Shown here: positions 12,727 to 23,350 of the stretch, one piece after another
Layout: the number at the start of each line of letters is the position of its first letter
Position numbering within the stretch: the stretch's first letter is position 1
From: Jaltomata sinuosa
Taxonomy: Eukaryota > Streptophyta > Magnoliopsida > Solanales > Solanaceae
Assembly: GCA_003996215.1 (NCBI GenBank)
Contig: QJPP01007215.1
Coordinates: forward strand, 682,001-746,000
Length of the DNA: 64,000 bases
Reading direction: 5' to 3'
The notes under the pieces: model-generated
Seen by the model: the letters and a program-made list of their open reading frames with translations, nothing else
The model's database searches: none
Told to the model about the DNA's origin: nothing
Position numbers and translations under genes: made by a program

Positions 12727-12870
12727 AGCGCTATTGCGCTAAAGGAGCGCGATCGCGCTGAAGGAAAAGTCCCAGACCAGCGCTATCGCGATACAGGAGC
12801 GTGATCAAACTGAAGGAGAAATCACAGGCCAGCGCAATCGCGTTAAGGGAGCGCTATTGTACAGAAGGAC
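12727..12870. repeat. CpG-rich palindrome array in the right LARD LTR
   Basis: This is the counterpart of 4986-5125, with GCGCTATTGCGC, GAGCGCGATCGCGCT and later decayed units. Several CpG sites have become TpG or CpA, as expected if the array had been methylated. Confidence 0.6.
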
Positions 12871-13507
12871 ACCAGAACCAGAAAAAAACCAGCAACAACC
12901 AAAACCTCTGCGAGGCATTTCGGGCACGATCGAAATTCGATACTCAAAAACCAATAGTGCTATTAGAGTGGAAATGACGTTTTGGACTCAATGGAATCAA
13001 TGAAACTTCCTTACGAGGTCATTTCAGAGAAATGTTGACCCAAGTCAACACTTATCACAACCAACCGAACACCCAAAATGAGCCTGGCTCACCCGGGCCT
13101 CGAACCAACCACCTACCTAACCCAAACTTGGCGTATCGAAGCTAACCACACTAACGGAATTTTCATCCGAGGCCGTATTCTCTGAATGTTGACCAAAGTC
13201 AACCAAACCAGCCCAACTGGCCTGAAAACACAGAACGAGAGAGAATTCCAAGCTGAAAAGCTCCCAGATCCAGAGCTAACGGAACTGTCGGAATTTAATT
13301 CCGAGCACGTTCATCAAGAATGTTAACTGAAGTCAAAATTTCAAAAGCTAAAAGCTCTAAAACAAGGAATGGCCAAAAGACCAAGCAAATGACTCGGACA
13401 CCGAACTACCGGTCCCCGCAAGCCATAAATGACTTGGGGCTTCTACGGGCAAGCTTTAACGGTACAAGAACGGTGAAAATATGTAAATGACCGGGAGGGT
13501 CATTACA

Positions 13508-13979
13508 ATTAATCATCATGGGTATGAAGACCATCAACTAGATCCAAAGTATTTTGAAGACCTTAGAAGATTAATGAAAGAAGCATGGAAGGTCTACAAT
13601 ATACTAAAGTGGAAATTTAATCAAGAGATGACTACATTTTGGATACTTAATTGACTAGATAAAATAATTTCATTAGTTTTCTTGTTTTTAGCTCAAGGGT
13701 ATTATTGTAACTAGCTTAGGTTAGTTTGTCTACTATTATAAATAGTAGAAATTAGAGTTTATTTCTTTAGTTAGTTTTTAGATATTGAAGACTCCTTTGT
13801 GAGCTTAGGGTTATTCTCTTTTATCTTTTCATAAATCCTTCTTGAATTCTTGGTAAGAATTCCTTGTATGAGTTCATTCTCTTCTCCCATGATTTAATCT
13901 AGTAATTATATGTGTATTTAATTGGTAGATTAACCTTTCTTTCTTCTAATTTCTATTCTCCCTAATCTAATTTCTTTCT
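13508..13979 (+). mobile_element. Remainder of the 3' LTR of element D
   Basis: The sequence resumes where 2007 stopped. A reading frame of about 50 codons that passes the polypurine tract continues here to a stop near 13650, suggesting that the element's polyprotein once ended inside its LTR. A TATA-like ATTATAAATAG at 13734-13744 is followed by TTAGTTAG and T-rich sequence, as in LTR promoters. The 3' LTR end is not recognisable; element C starts at 13980. Confidence 0.5.
13734..13744 (+). promoter_or_regulatory. Putative TATA box of the element D LTR
   Basis: ATTATAAATAG sits about 240 bp before the LTR boundary in a T-rich, otherwise featureless stretch. It is a sequence match only. Confidence 0.4.
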
Positions 13980-16354
13980 TGTCACGCCTCAAATTGAAGA
14001 GGCGGACAAGAACCATATGATCACCTGTAACGAGTAATCTATGACATATGCGAAGTCAAAAACCAATAACTGAGCGGAAAAACTAACACATGGAACATAT
14101 ATATATACAAGAGAGTCATTTGAACAAAACCTATACAATGTGATACTAGTTAATGTCTAGGAAGCCTCTAAAGAGTGCAAAATGCTATACTACTAATAAC
14201 TAGTCGGGACAGGCCCCGGTGTACCCAACTAGAGATTTATACATAATCTGGCTCCAGATGAAAGTGAAGCTCACAAAAATATCAGTTGAAGAAGCAAGAG
14301 AACCTAATGCGGGTGCCTGCTCCCATGTGAACCTGACCATGTATTTATAAGAAAATACAGTACCCCGAACATAGAGACGTCAGTACATATACAATATGTA
14401 CTGAAATGTAAACTAGACAGAATAACAAGTAGACAGATATGAAATATCATATGAATCAAATGACAAAATGAAGGAATTATGAGAATACAAATAATAGATG
14501 TACGATATGAAACCGTAACCTATGCACGAACCTTACTAGTTCTTCATATTACGTTCAAAGAAGTATTCATTATAATATCGCCCCTATGGCTTGCCTAGGT
14601 GACATACTTACACTATATTTAATACAAATGATCATGTGATGGCCTATCGAAGGCGATCCAAGTCACGTGTAAAGCATATGTTGCTCAAGTACTTATTGCT
14701 ATAATTTTATACACATAACTATAATCGCGGTCTGATATGAGGTACACGCTTTGAGAGCTCACTATAAGGGTCTGCTCGCAGGACACATATGCCATGTATT
14801 TGCTTGAGTCAGGGGAAATTAGTGTATGATGTTTCAGCTGACTCCAAATACAACTAATGCCACAAGGGCGGGTACGCCACAATGTTCGGTCTCAGTTTAA
14901 GGGTCTAGTCTCAATCCTGTGCATAGAATAGCGTCGCACCGGTGTGTCAAGTAGAACCTATAAATACCCTCCCGTCGCTAACTTATATCAAGTAATGACC
15001 TTAAAGGCCTATGACATATGATTACAATCGTTCAACTATTCAAGCAATATCTCTATATGATACCTAACTTACCGAATATGATATCACTATCCAAATAGTA
15101 GTTCTTACTTTAACTAATGGTCATATCAAATAGGTTGTCACATAAGCTAATATAATTATGTTATGTCTATTTATTTCATTTATAATATGTGACACATATA
15201 TAAGACCACATCGTGTGTATTCTAAGGATTTCAAGTAAAGGACCTTAAGGTCATGTAAAATATTAAGAAAGTTGATGCAAAATGAGTAATAAGAGTATGT
15301 ATAAGCTCTAATAATTAAATAAGGGAATGATACATAAAGCAACTAAAACTTTATTTTCATTTTTCATGTGGGCTATTTGACCTTTATAGGGGTAACATGT
15401 GACGTAGGGTGGTGCCTTACGGCGAAGGGAGTTTTAGCTTTACATATCTTTGATTCTTCCCTAGCTTAAGGTTGAACCGTGAGTTCCAAGCAACTCAACA
15501 CACCTCGGTGTAGTCCTTACGCAGCCAACCCAATAAACTACATACACAAAACATATATATGTCTATCAATAACCCGTAGGTTCACCTAATCGTAGTTTGG
15601 AGTGAATTCCTTATTTTCCTTAATCGTAGTTTGGAGTGAATTCCTTATTTTCCAACTTATAAAATTCAATATTTAATCTTTCAATTAGTAGAAATTCTTA
15701 AAAGTTCCTTCTTATTCACCTTTCCCCCCTCCTTTAAGAATTCCAATAATCAAGACCCACTTTAAGAATTAACAAGAATTAAAATCAAATACCTATTCAT
15801 AATCATACTCATAAGTAGGGTAAAGAATTTACTTCTTAGAACCAAAATCTCAACTTTAGCTCTTGAAACTTCCTTGAAATTAGCACCAGAATTCTCTTAA
15901 TTTATGCTCCTTGAATATGTGGGTATAATTTCCCTCCAAACTCCTTCAATTTTTCTTGATGATGTTGAAAGAAAGGAGAAGAAGAAGGTGGCGACTGAAG
16001 CAACAGTACCTAGTTGTGTACGCCCCTTTTTCCAACTTTTCCCCTATTCTCTTTTCCCTTTCTTGCTCTTTCTCTTTTTGTTGTTGTTGACTTTTTCTTT
16101 CTTTCTTTTTTTAGGCACTAGTAGTATTATTCCTTTATTTTCCAGCAACCAAAGGGCCCTTTCTCACTCTTTCCCTTATCTCTCTTTTTTTTTAATCAAT
16201 CATGAATTGGGACTCACTAGCAACTAATATACATGTATACAATTATATAGACACTATGCTTCTTTTAAAATGTGCACCACATAACTCTCCATAGATTAAG
16301 AGTTATACTCGTCCTAAGTACTAAAATTAATTCAAAATCCTTCGGGGTACTACA
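13980..16354 (-). repeat. 3' LTR of element C (2375 bp)
   Basis: It runs from TGTCACGCC to GGGGTACTACA and is bounded on the right by a polypurine tract. It is a different LTR type from those of B, E, F and G: it lacks both the GTACC...GGTAC hairpins and the CTATAG palindromes. A predicted 107-residue ORF at 15904-16227 is low-complexity Phe/Leu/Ser from a TTC-rich tract and is not a gene. Confidence 0.8.
15587..15653. repeat. Perfect 34 bp tandem duplication in the element C LTR
   Basis: TAATCGTAGTTTGGAGTGAA... occurs twice in a row with no differences over 33 bases, so the duplication is recent compared with the age of the element. Confidence 0.85.
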
Positions 16355-16371
16355 ATCTCCCCCACTTAGGA
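16355..16371 (-). other. Polypurine tract of element C
   Basis: On the minus strand it reads CCTAAGTGGGGGAGAT, directly against the LTR end at 16354. It confirms that the 3' LTR lies on the left. Confidence 0.7.
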
Positions 16372-16833
16372 TCATTCATCATCGAATGATACTTATAGCT
16401 TACTTTAAGTTCCATATTCATCCATGACTCTTGTGAGATTACCAAATCAACTCCCATTTTACTTTTTCCATCACAAGGCCTTAAAATTTGGCTAACTCTT
16501 AAAATTTCCAAAAATTTCGGCAGAGTTTCTTTTGTAAATAGGCCTATCGGGAACCTGTCAGCAAGCCAGAATATATACAACTATGCTTCACAGATCATCA
16601 CAACAGATAAAATACTCAACAATTACTACACGAGGCTCCATTTGGCCTTATACTCAAATAAAGGTTACACTCATTTGCATAACTTACCTTAAACTTTGCA
16701 TCTGGAATCTGTATCCACATAAGTCTCTAGACTCATAAGCGTACATCAGGCACCTCTATATACCATGAGAGAATCAGATAACAATGGAGCAAATACAATA
16801 AAAGCTATCAATCATATAAAAGAGAGAAATAGT
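16372..16833. other. Untranslated stretch between element C pol and its polypurine tract
   Basis: About 460 bp with no credible ORF; this is 3' untranslated sequence of element C. Confidence 0.5.
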
Positions 16834-17146
16834 TTATGAACCTTCTAATGGTTCTTGGAACAAGTATGGATATTTAGTTTTTATATCAGCTTCTGCTTCC
16901 CATGTGTCTTCTTCTATATTTTGATTTCTCCAAATTACTTTGACCGAAGCTATGTCTTTAGTTCTTAACTTCCTAACTTGTTGGTCCAATATAGCCATAA
17001 GAACTTCCTCATATGATAAGTCTCCTGCAAGCTCGATATCTTCTGTAGAGATGACATGGAAAGGTTCTCCTAAACATTTGTGCAACATAGACACATGGAA
17101 GACCGGATGCACTGCAGCTAGCTCTGGAGGTAATTCTATCTCATAG
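16834..17146 (-). pseudogene. Element C integrase C-terminus with chromodomain
   Basis: The frame reads HPVFHVSMLHKCLGEP, the GPY/F-side word typical of chromovirus integrases. Next comes a chromodomain-like segment with VKVIWRNQNIEEDTWEAEAD and a stop at 16834. Chromodomains of this class bind modified histone tails and steer insertion into heterochromatin. Upstream linker sequence (17147-17395) is still recognisable but interrupted. Confidence 0.8.
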
Positions 17147-17395
17147 GCTACCTGGCCAATTCTGCGTATAACTCTATAAGGTCCAATATACCTGGACTTA
17201 CCTTACCTTTCTTTCCTAATCGCATAACGCTTTTCATAGGTGACATCTTTATGAATACCAAATCATCAATCTGAAACTCCAAATTTCTACGCCGAACATC
17301 TGTATATGATTTTGTTGACTCTGAGCAGTCTTCAACCGCTCTTGTATCACCTTGACCTTTTCAATGGCTTGATAGACTAGATCTGGTCCTAATAT

Positions 17396-18198
17396 TTATG
17401 TCTCACCTACTTCAAACCAACCAATTGTCGATCTGCATTGTCTCTCATACAAAGCTTCAAATAGAGCCATGCCAATACTGGAGTGATAGCTATTATTATA
17501 GGAAAACTCTATTAGGGGTAAATGATCATCCCAATTACCTTTATAGTCCAGCACACATGCTCTCAACATATCCTCGAGTGTATGAATGGTGTGCTCGGCT
17601 TGGCCGTATGTTTGTGGATGAAATACAGTGCTAAGATTTACCTGTGTGCCTAAGCCTCTTTGGAATGATCTCCAAAAATAAGCTGTAAATTGGGCACTTC
17701 TATCTGAAATAATGGACACTGGGGTCTCATGTAGGCGAACAATCTCTTTTATATACAACTTAGCATAATCCTCAGCTGTGCTGGTGTACTTAACATGTAA
17801 GAACTGGGCTAATTTTGTCAGCCGATCAACTATTACCCAAATAGAGTCATATTTTTGAAAGGAAAATAGTTTGGGAATTGATCAAAAGAATAATCTAAGG
17901 GCAAACCTGTGACGAAGTCCATATTAATAGCCTTCCATTTCCATACTGGAATACTTATGGTCTGAGCTTCGCCGCTAGGACTTTGATACTCTGCCTTCAC
18001 TTGCTGGCAATTGGAGCACCGTGCTACATATTCTGCTATATATTTCTTCATATCATTCCACCAGTAGACCTCTTTAAGGTCATGATACATCTTCATAGAG
18101 CCCGAATGGATTGAATAACGAGAACAATGTGCCTCTGCCATAATTTGTTGTCTCAGGCCATCTACATCAGGTACACATAGTCTTTTTTGACATCTCAA
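17396..18198 (-). pseudogene. Element C integrase, zinc-binding and catalytic core
   Basis: The 17833-18198 part carries the HHCC module: HCSRYSIHSGS, then a YWW motif and CSNC, so the zinc ligands are kept. MDFVTGLP holds the first catalytic Asp. The 17396-17758 part has SIISDRSAQF with the second Asp and GQAEHTIHTLEDML with the catalytic Glu. Between them (17759-17832) the frame is shifted. Integrase inserts the DNA copy into the chromosome. The active-site residues survive although the gene is broken. Confidence 0.8.
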
Positions 18199-18212
18199 AG
18201 TGCCATCGCTGG

Positions 18213-19046
18213 CTAGCTCAAATACCGTAACATGGTGTTGTCGAATCCCTCTTTGTATTGAAGCAATAAGGGATCATCATACTTCTTATCTTTCACCAAT
18301 GCCACTAAGGACGACTCTATCATATTCAATACTACAACACCGCCATCTTCAAAATCCATGAGTCGAACTCCTAGGCTGGCTAATTTATGAACATATCTGG
18401 CTACCTCACGCTGAGCAGGTGACAAATGTACCAGGCTACCCATAGATAGTCGACTGAGAGCATCTGCTACAATATTACCCTTACCTGGGTGGTAAAGAAT
18501 ATCAACATCATAGTCCTTCAGCAACTCTACCCACTTCCTCTTCCTTAGATTTAACTCTTTCTGCTTGAATAGATATTGAAGACTCTTATGGTCTATGAAG
18601 ACATCAACATGCACCCCATATAAATAGTGACGCCATATTTTAACAACTGCTGCAAGCTTCAAATCATGAGTGGGGTAATTTTGTTCATGCTTCTTCAACT
18701 GACGAGAGGCATATGCTATAACTTTTCCATGCTGCATCAGAATGCAACCAAGGCCAACGCCTGAAGCATCACAATATACAGCATACCCTTCCGTGCCCTC
18801 TTGTAAGGCCAATACTGGCGCCGCAGTTAATCTATTTTTCAACTCTGGGAAGCTTCTTTCACAAGCATCTGACCACTAGAACTTAGCTGCTTTCTGCGTC
18901 AGTTTAGTCAATGGGGCAGAAATAGAGGAAAAGCCTTCCACAAATCTCCTGTAGTAACCGGCTAATCCCAAGAAACTACGTACCTCTGTAGGAGTGGTTG
19001 GTCGAGGCTAATTCTTCACAACCTCTATCTTCTGAAAGTCCACTCA
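18213..19046 (-). pseudogene. Element C RNase H and tail of reverse transcriptase
   Basis: The 209-residue open part (18213-18842) begins in the linker and carries YCDASGVGLGCILM with the first catalytic Asp, YASRQLKKHEQNYPTHDLKL, and DHKSLQYLF. The Glu expected in HDLEL is Lys, and three residues are missing after AAVV, so RNase H activity would be lost. Upstream, 18843-19046 reads in phase with several stops and includes a PTEVRSFLGLAGYYRRFVEG word, the end of the reverse transcriptase. Confidence 0.8.
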
Positions 19047-19447
19047 ACATGATAAAATCACAAATTCAGCTATTAACCTGGTTCACTCATGGAACCATTG
19101 AAAATACAATCAATACTGAAAAATTAAACTCGTACAAGACATGGTACTCGAGCCAACCAATATATATATAACACTTGTACCAGGCATGGTACCCGATCCA
19201 ACTATTATTATTCTGTACTAGGCGTGGTACCCAAGCCAACCGTTAATATCACACAAAAACAAGAGTCAACACCATAATAACAAATACACCCTGTAAACAA
19301 ACAAGCACTAATCAAGTTCATTTCACATAATCGACATCGCAAATACTTGGATATTCAATCTTTTTTTTCTAAGCATGAAAACATGTGCAATACTAAGTTA
19401 TAGTTACATATATGCACATTGCATTTGGCAATATTAACCATCACCCG
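19047..19447 (-). mobile_element. Orphan LTR fragment between two pol pieces
   Basis: About 400 bp matches the middle of the B/E/F/G LTRs: the CACTCATGGAACCATTGAAA word, three GTAC...GGTACCC...CCAACC units, TTCATTTCACA, and ATTAACCATCACC at the right edge. Both ends stop inside the LTR, so this is not an insertion with intact termini. It was trapped by deletion or ectopic recombination between elements. Confidence 0.7.
19132..19240. repeat. Three-unit GTACC/GGTAC hairpin array in the LTR fragment
   Basis: Three copies of a ~40 bp unit with a GTAC(C)-N6-GGTAC inverted repeat and trailing GAGCCAAC, like the arrays at 21933, 29386, 36857, 38990, 44927 and 59836. Confidence 0.75.
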
Positions 19448-20998
19448 CCAACATTCTCCTCAATGGTCCTACTATAGACAAGTATGTCATCGAAATAAAC
19501 AACAACAAACTTGTTGATGAAGGGCTTCAACACATGGTCCATCAACCTCATGAAAGTTCTTGGGGCATTAGTCAAGCCAAAAGACATAACTATCCACTCA
19601 TACAACCCAAACTTAGTTTTGAAGGCCGTCTTCCATTCATCACCTGGGTTCATACGAATTTGGTGATAACCACTTTGAAGATCAATCTTCGAAAACACAC
19701 TTGAGCTACAAAGCTCATCGAGCATGTCATCAAGTCTAGGAATAGGATGTCGATACTTCACCATTATTTTGTTGAAGGCTCTACAATCAATACATATCCT
19801 CCAAGTGCCATCCTTTTTGGGAACAAGGATAACCGGTACGGCACAAGGGCTAAGACTTTCTTTGATAAGTCCCTTTTCAAGGAGTTCATCAATTTGCCTT
19901 TGTAACTCCTTAGTCTCCTTCGGATTGCTTCTATATGCTGGACGGTTTAGAATTTGAGATCCGGGCACAAAATCAATTTGATGTTCAATACCCCTCAAGG
20001 GTGGCAATCCCTCGAGCATCTCTTCGGGAAATAAACCCTCACATTCTTTCCAAAGAGATGACACAATACTAGGCAAAGCGCTAGTATCTTGGTTAGCATG
20101 AAATAATAGATCCTTGTTGACAAGGCACACTAGGAAGCGCTCCTCATCAACACCTTTCAAATAATTATTTGTCTTAGCTATCATGCATAACTTGTTTTTA
20201 TTTTTAGCCAAGCCATCTCCCTTTTCTTGCACACATGTAGAGCTTGTACTAACATCCTCCACCAATTTCATTTTCTCTCGGAGTTCCTTCATCATCCGGT
20301 AATCTTTACCAACTTGGTAGGGAGTTAAAGGAGCAAGAGAGAACTTTCTACCACCAAATACAAAGGAATACTTATTGGTTCTCCCTTGATGTACAAAATA
20401 TCTATCAAATTGCCAAGGCCTTCCAAGCAATATATGACAAGCAAGCATAGGTACAATATCACAAATAACTTCATCTTGATATTTACCAATGCTAAATTTA
20501 ATACTTACTTGCTTGAGGACCTTCATTTCACTGCTTTCGTTGAGCCATTGGAGCTTGTAAGGACTAGGATGCTTCTAGGTAGGAAGTTGCATTCGTTCTA
20601 CCAAAGTGTCGATCATAACATTAGTACAACTCCCGCTATCAATGATCAAGGTACAAATTTTGTCTAAAATCTTGCATCTAGCATGAAACAAGTTCTCCCG
20701 TTGATCAAGCTCCTCTTTAGCAATAGCTCCCATAATCCACCTCAAAACACAAGACAAATTCATCTTCAAGGGCAATGGCTCATTATCATCACATTCTAGA
20801 GGCAATCTTGTATTCATAAACATAGCAAAGTTTGGTCTCTCTTCTATCCTCTCATCATCATCATTCAAAGGTGTCTCATCATCATCACCTTTGGGTGTTT
20901 CATCTCCACTCTCTTCACCACACTCCTCATCTTCTTCGATATGGTACCCATCCTTGTAAGCCATAATTGTTCTTTAGTTGGGACACTCACTAGAAATG
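19448..20998 (-). pseudogene. Element A protease and reverse transcriptase
   Basis: One frame runs from the knuckle to 19448. An acidic linker (GDETPKGDDDETPLNDDDER) is followed by protease with TLIIDSGSCTNVMI (the DSG catalytic triad is intact) and ACHILLGRPWQFDR. A stop lies at 20575-20577. Reverse transcriptase follows with VILVPKKDGTWRICIDCRA, FSKIDLQSGYHQIRM and VVVYFDDILVYS, so the catalytic YFDD box is intact. The frame ends two or three codons after EENV at the junction with the LTR fragment. The gene is unusually well kept for such a nested copy; three or fewer point stops break this part. Confidence 0.85.
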
Positions 20999-21124
20999 TG
21001 TCCCCTCCCTTGACATCTAAAGCATTGAATGGTAGAAGGACAAGGAAAGATAGGTTTTGATTGATTACCTTTTTTAGCCTTGTCATTCCTTTTTGGCTTA
21101 TCAACATTGGCTTGAGTAGCTTGA
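20999..21124 (-). pseudogene. Element A gag C-terminus with intact CCHC knuckle
   Basis: A Lys/Asn-rich linker (KPKRNDKAKKGNQSKP) is followed by CFRCQGRGHISSEC, a complete CX2CX4HX4C knuckle. A TAA follows two codons later where relatives have Gln, so a single CAA to TAA change separates gag from protease. Element B interrupts this gag at 21125. Confidence 0.8.
21120..21124. repeat. Left target-site duplication of element B
   Basis: CTTGA directly precedes TGTCACG and recurs at 30770-30774. Confidence 0.9.
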
Positions 21125-21932
21125 TGTCACGACCCAGATCGTCGTGAGTGGCACCCACCCAACTCCCGAATGAGTGAACCAGTAGAGTTCAACCCTTAAC
21201 CTAGACTAACAGCCTAAAACCAGCAAACATAAAATAAACTAGAAATTCAAATAATGCAAAAGGCCTTTCATTGAAATAAAACCTGTGGAAATTTCCCTAG
21301 AATCTGAAAGTCATCGTACCAAACAATTGGTCTACAACTCAAAGATAAACACCAAGGCAGCTTGGTAGAACAACTCACCTTTGATATCTGGAACAGTCCA
21401 GCCTACAAGTGAGGTCGTGCGTCAACCACCAGAAGATTTCCTGTACCCACAAGAAAATAAGCAAGTGCAGTATCAGTACACAACCACCGTGTACTGGTAG
21501 GATCATCAGCCAGTTCCAAATAAAATAGTGTATAATCAGTACAACAAATCAAGTATAAGTATAGAAAACATGCAACAAGTCAATAGGCTCCCCTAGACTA
21601 CTAGTCTCTACCTAGCTTGTTTCCACATGAAATTCACTTTTTATAACTCTAAACAACAATCACAGAATTTGATAAATCATCCTTTTTTCCTAGCCCGAAC
21701 CCACCCTAGGATCCCTTCTAAACAACACCTAAGTGTTAAACAAACAACCCGACCTAAACCAAGACCAACTCAACAGATATAACAGGATTCACGGTCACTC
21801 AAGGACCACCAACAAATATCACAATTCAATAAAATAGCCCAGGCCATTCACGGAACCAATAACAGTCAATGCCATGCAACAATATCAATGCAATGCAATA
21901 ATATCAATGCAATAATGCAGTAAAATAAACCC

Positions 21933-22076
21933 GTACTAGGCGTGGTACCCGAGCCAACCATTAGTATTCTGTACCAGGTGTGGTACCCGAGCCAACTATT
22001 TGTTATACCCGTACCAGGCATGGTACCCGAGCCAATCGTTAGTATACCCATACCAGGCGTGGTACCCAAGCTAACA
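21933..22076. repeat. Four-unit GTACC/GGTAC hairpin array, element B 3' LTR
   Basis: Four ~38 bp units each contain GTACCAGGCGTGGTAC or a close variant, followed by CCGAGCCAACC. The two GTACC/GGTAC arms pair over a 6-base loop. Confidence 0.8.
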
Positions 22077-22807
22077 GAATATCAATAATCCACAGTCAAA
22101 TAATGAACAAACAACTTGTAAACCAACAAGCAACACACCGTTCAATTCACAGAATGTAAAACAAGACCCTTAGACATTCTACACAATTCCTCTAAGCCAT
22201 GCAATTCATACAAACACTTAGATAAGAGTACAAAATATACAACATTCACAGGAATCGTAAGCCATTACCTACCTCAAAATGATCCAAGCTCTACTCAACC
22301 CGAGCTTTCTCGTGTTCCAGATTCCATTCTCGTTCTTGGTCTAAAACAATATATAAGTACTCAAATTAACAAACAAGGCCTGCACATTACCCGGATTACA
22401 CCAAATCCCAGACCCTCAGGCCACCCATGATCATCCTACCCTTTTTCCCGGGCTTTCTGCCATTAACATTCCTAGTTCTATCATTTTCACGGATAAAAAT
22501 AGAGAATTTAACAACATACGATCATAATACCTTACTTTTAACAATACCCAAGAACTTTCATGCCTAGAATCCCCCTTCTTCCCCGGATTCTACCATCCCT
22601 AGGTTATTCTAACCCTTCCCCAAGTTCCCTCCTAGAAAATCTACCACATAGGAAAAGTAGTACAAGGTTTGGGGAGTAGAATCCTTACCTTTAGGACGAA
22701 AAATAGTGGAAAACTGATAGAAATTGCCCAAAATAGCCCCCTTCTTCTCCCAAAACATTTCAAGAAAAACTGAACTATTTTGGGGAAATTTATGCATTAA
22801 ATCCCGT

Positions 22808-22972
22808 CATGCTCAGCTATAGCAGTTCGCTCCGCTATAGCAGTACCACCGTAGCAGAGTCATCCGTTATGGTAGAGGCTGACCGACATTGACTTCCACT
22901 GTAGCGGTAATTTCATCGCTACACTAGAGGTCACTATGGCGGAGTGTCAACCGTTATAGCGGTTGACACGGG
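22808..22972. repeat. CTATAG palindrome array, element B 3' LTR
   Basis: Repeated words such as CCGCTATAGCAG, CGTTATAGCGG and CACTATGGCGG, each a variant of the palindrome CCGCTATAGCGG, about 350-500 bp inside the U3 end. Confidence 0.7.
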
Positions 22973-23316
22973 ACAAAAAGTCATAAAACCTCCAAAACTA
23001 GTCTATTTAACAACACACTTATTTTCCCAATGTCCCGGAATAGTCCCTTTACGTCAACCTCGATTTCGAGAGTTCTACTTACCCAAATTTTATTCCAAAA
23101 AGTACCCCAGACTCCTTTATATGGTAGCTATGAGAAAAACTAGCTCACCATATGACATCCAATCCAATCCTTACCTGGATTGCCCTAGACTCCATCTCGC
23201 TCCAAATCCGGCCGAGGCTAGCCTAGCCCAGAATTTTAAACTCCTAAACCCACAGTTTTCTAACTCTAAAACTTGGCACGATTGGACTACTCGTAATGAC
23301 GGACCCGGTCATTACA

Positions 23317-23350
23317 ACAGATACCAATTTACCCATCATTCATCCCCGAG
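23317..23350 (-). other. 3' end of element B interior next to the LTR
   Basis: The word AGATACCAATTTACCCAT directly follows the LTR. The same word sits at the same place in F (40276) and G (61099). In the minus orientation it is the site of plus-strand priming, so its conservation links the three elements. Confidence 0.6.

Larger units (their letters stand above)
2008..13507 (-). mobile_element. Large non-autonomous LTR retrotransposon (LARD-like) with 3.75 kb LTRs
   Basis: Two direct copies of a sequence starting TGTCAC and ending GGTCATTACA lie at 2008-5795 and 9755-13507. They can be followed side by side over their whole length. A degenerate initiator-Met primer site abuts the inner edge of the right copy, so the element is on the minus strand with its 5' LTR on the right. 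The 3.96 kb interior holds only a shortened gag next to the 5' side and about 2.7 kb with no pol motif. It must depend on another element for reverse transcription and integration. LTR style and zinc-knuckle gag suggest a Tekay/Del-type chromovirus parent. The many differences between the LTRs point to an old insertion. Confidence 0.85.
9755..13507 (-). repeat. 5' LTR of the LARD (3753 bp)
   Basis: This is the second LTR copy, TGTCACAACC to GGTCATTACA. Differences from 2008-5795 occur steadily along the length, including small indels (for example near 13270, where about 40 bp present at 5515-5550 are missing). Confidence 0.85.
13980..19046 (-). mobile_element. 5'-truncated Tekay-like chromovirus (element C)
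   Basis: It holds the 3' LTR (13980-16354), polypurine tract and the C-terminal half of pol (chromodomain, integrase, RNase H, last part of reverse transcriptase), all on the minus strand. Sequence homologous to pol stops near 19046, where an unrelated LTR fragment begins. Gag, protease, most of reverse transcriptase and the 5' LTR are missing. Confidence 0.8.
21125..23316 (-). repeat. 3' LTR of element B (2192 bp)
   Basis: TGTCACGACC to GGTCATTACA. Compared with the 5' LTR it lacks about 70 bp near 21320 (present at 28706-28780 and also in the solo LTR E), so the deletion happened in this copy after insertion. It carries a hairpin array (21933-22076) and a palindrome array (22808-22972). 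Confidence 0.9.

Noticed and set aside
15904..16227. 107-codon ORF in the element C LTR
   Set aside because: Low-complexity Phe/Leu/Ser from a TTC-rich tract inside an LTR; no homology features.
16572..16834. Small ORF upstream of the element C polypurine tract
   Set aside because: Too short, no motif, lies in 3' untranslated sequence.
19132..19240. Regularly spaced GTACC units as a CRISPR array
   Set aside because: Units are LTR-internal, spacers are not unique, and the sequence is plant nuclear DNA.
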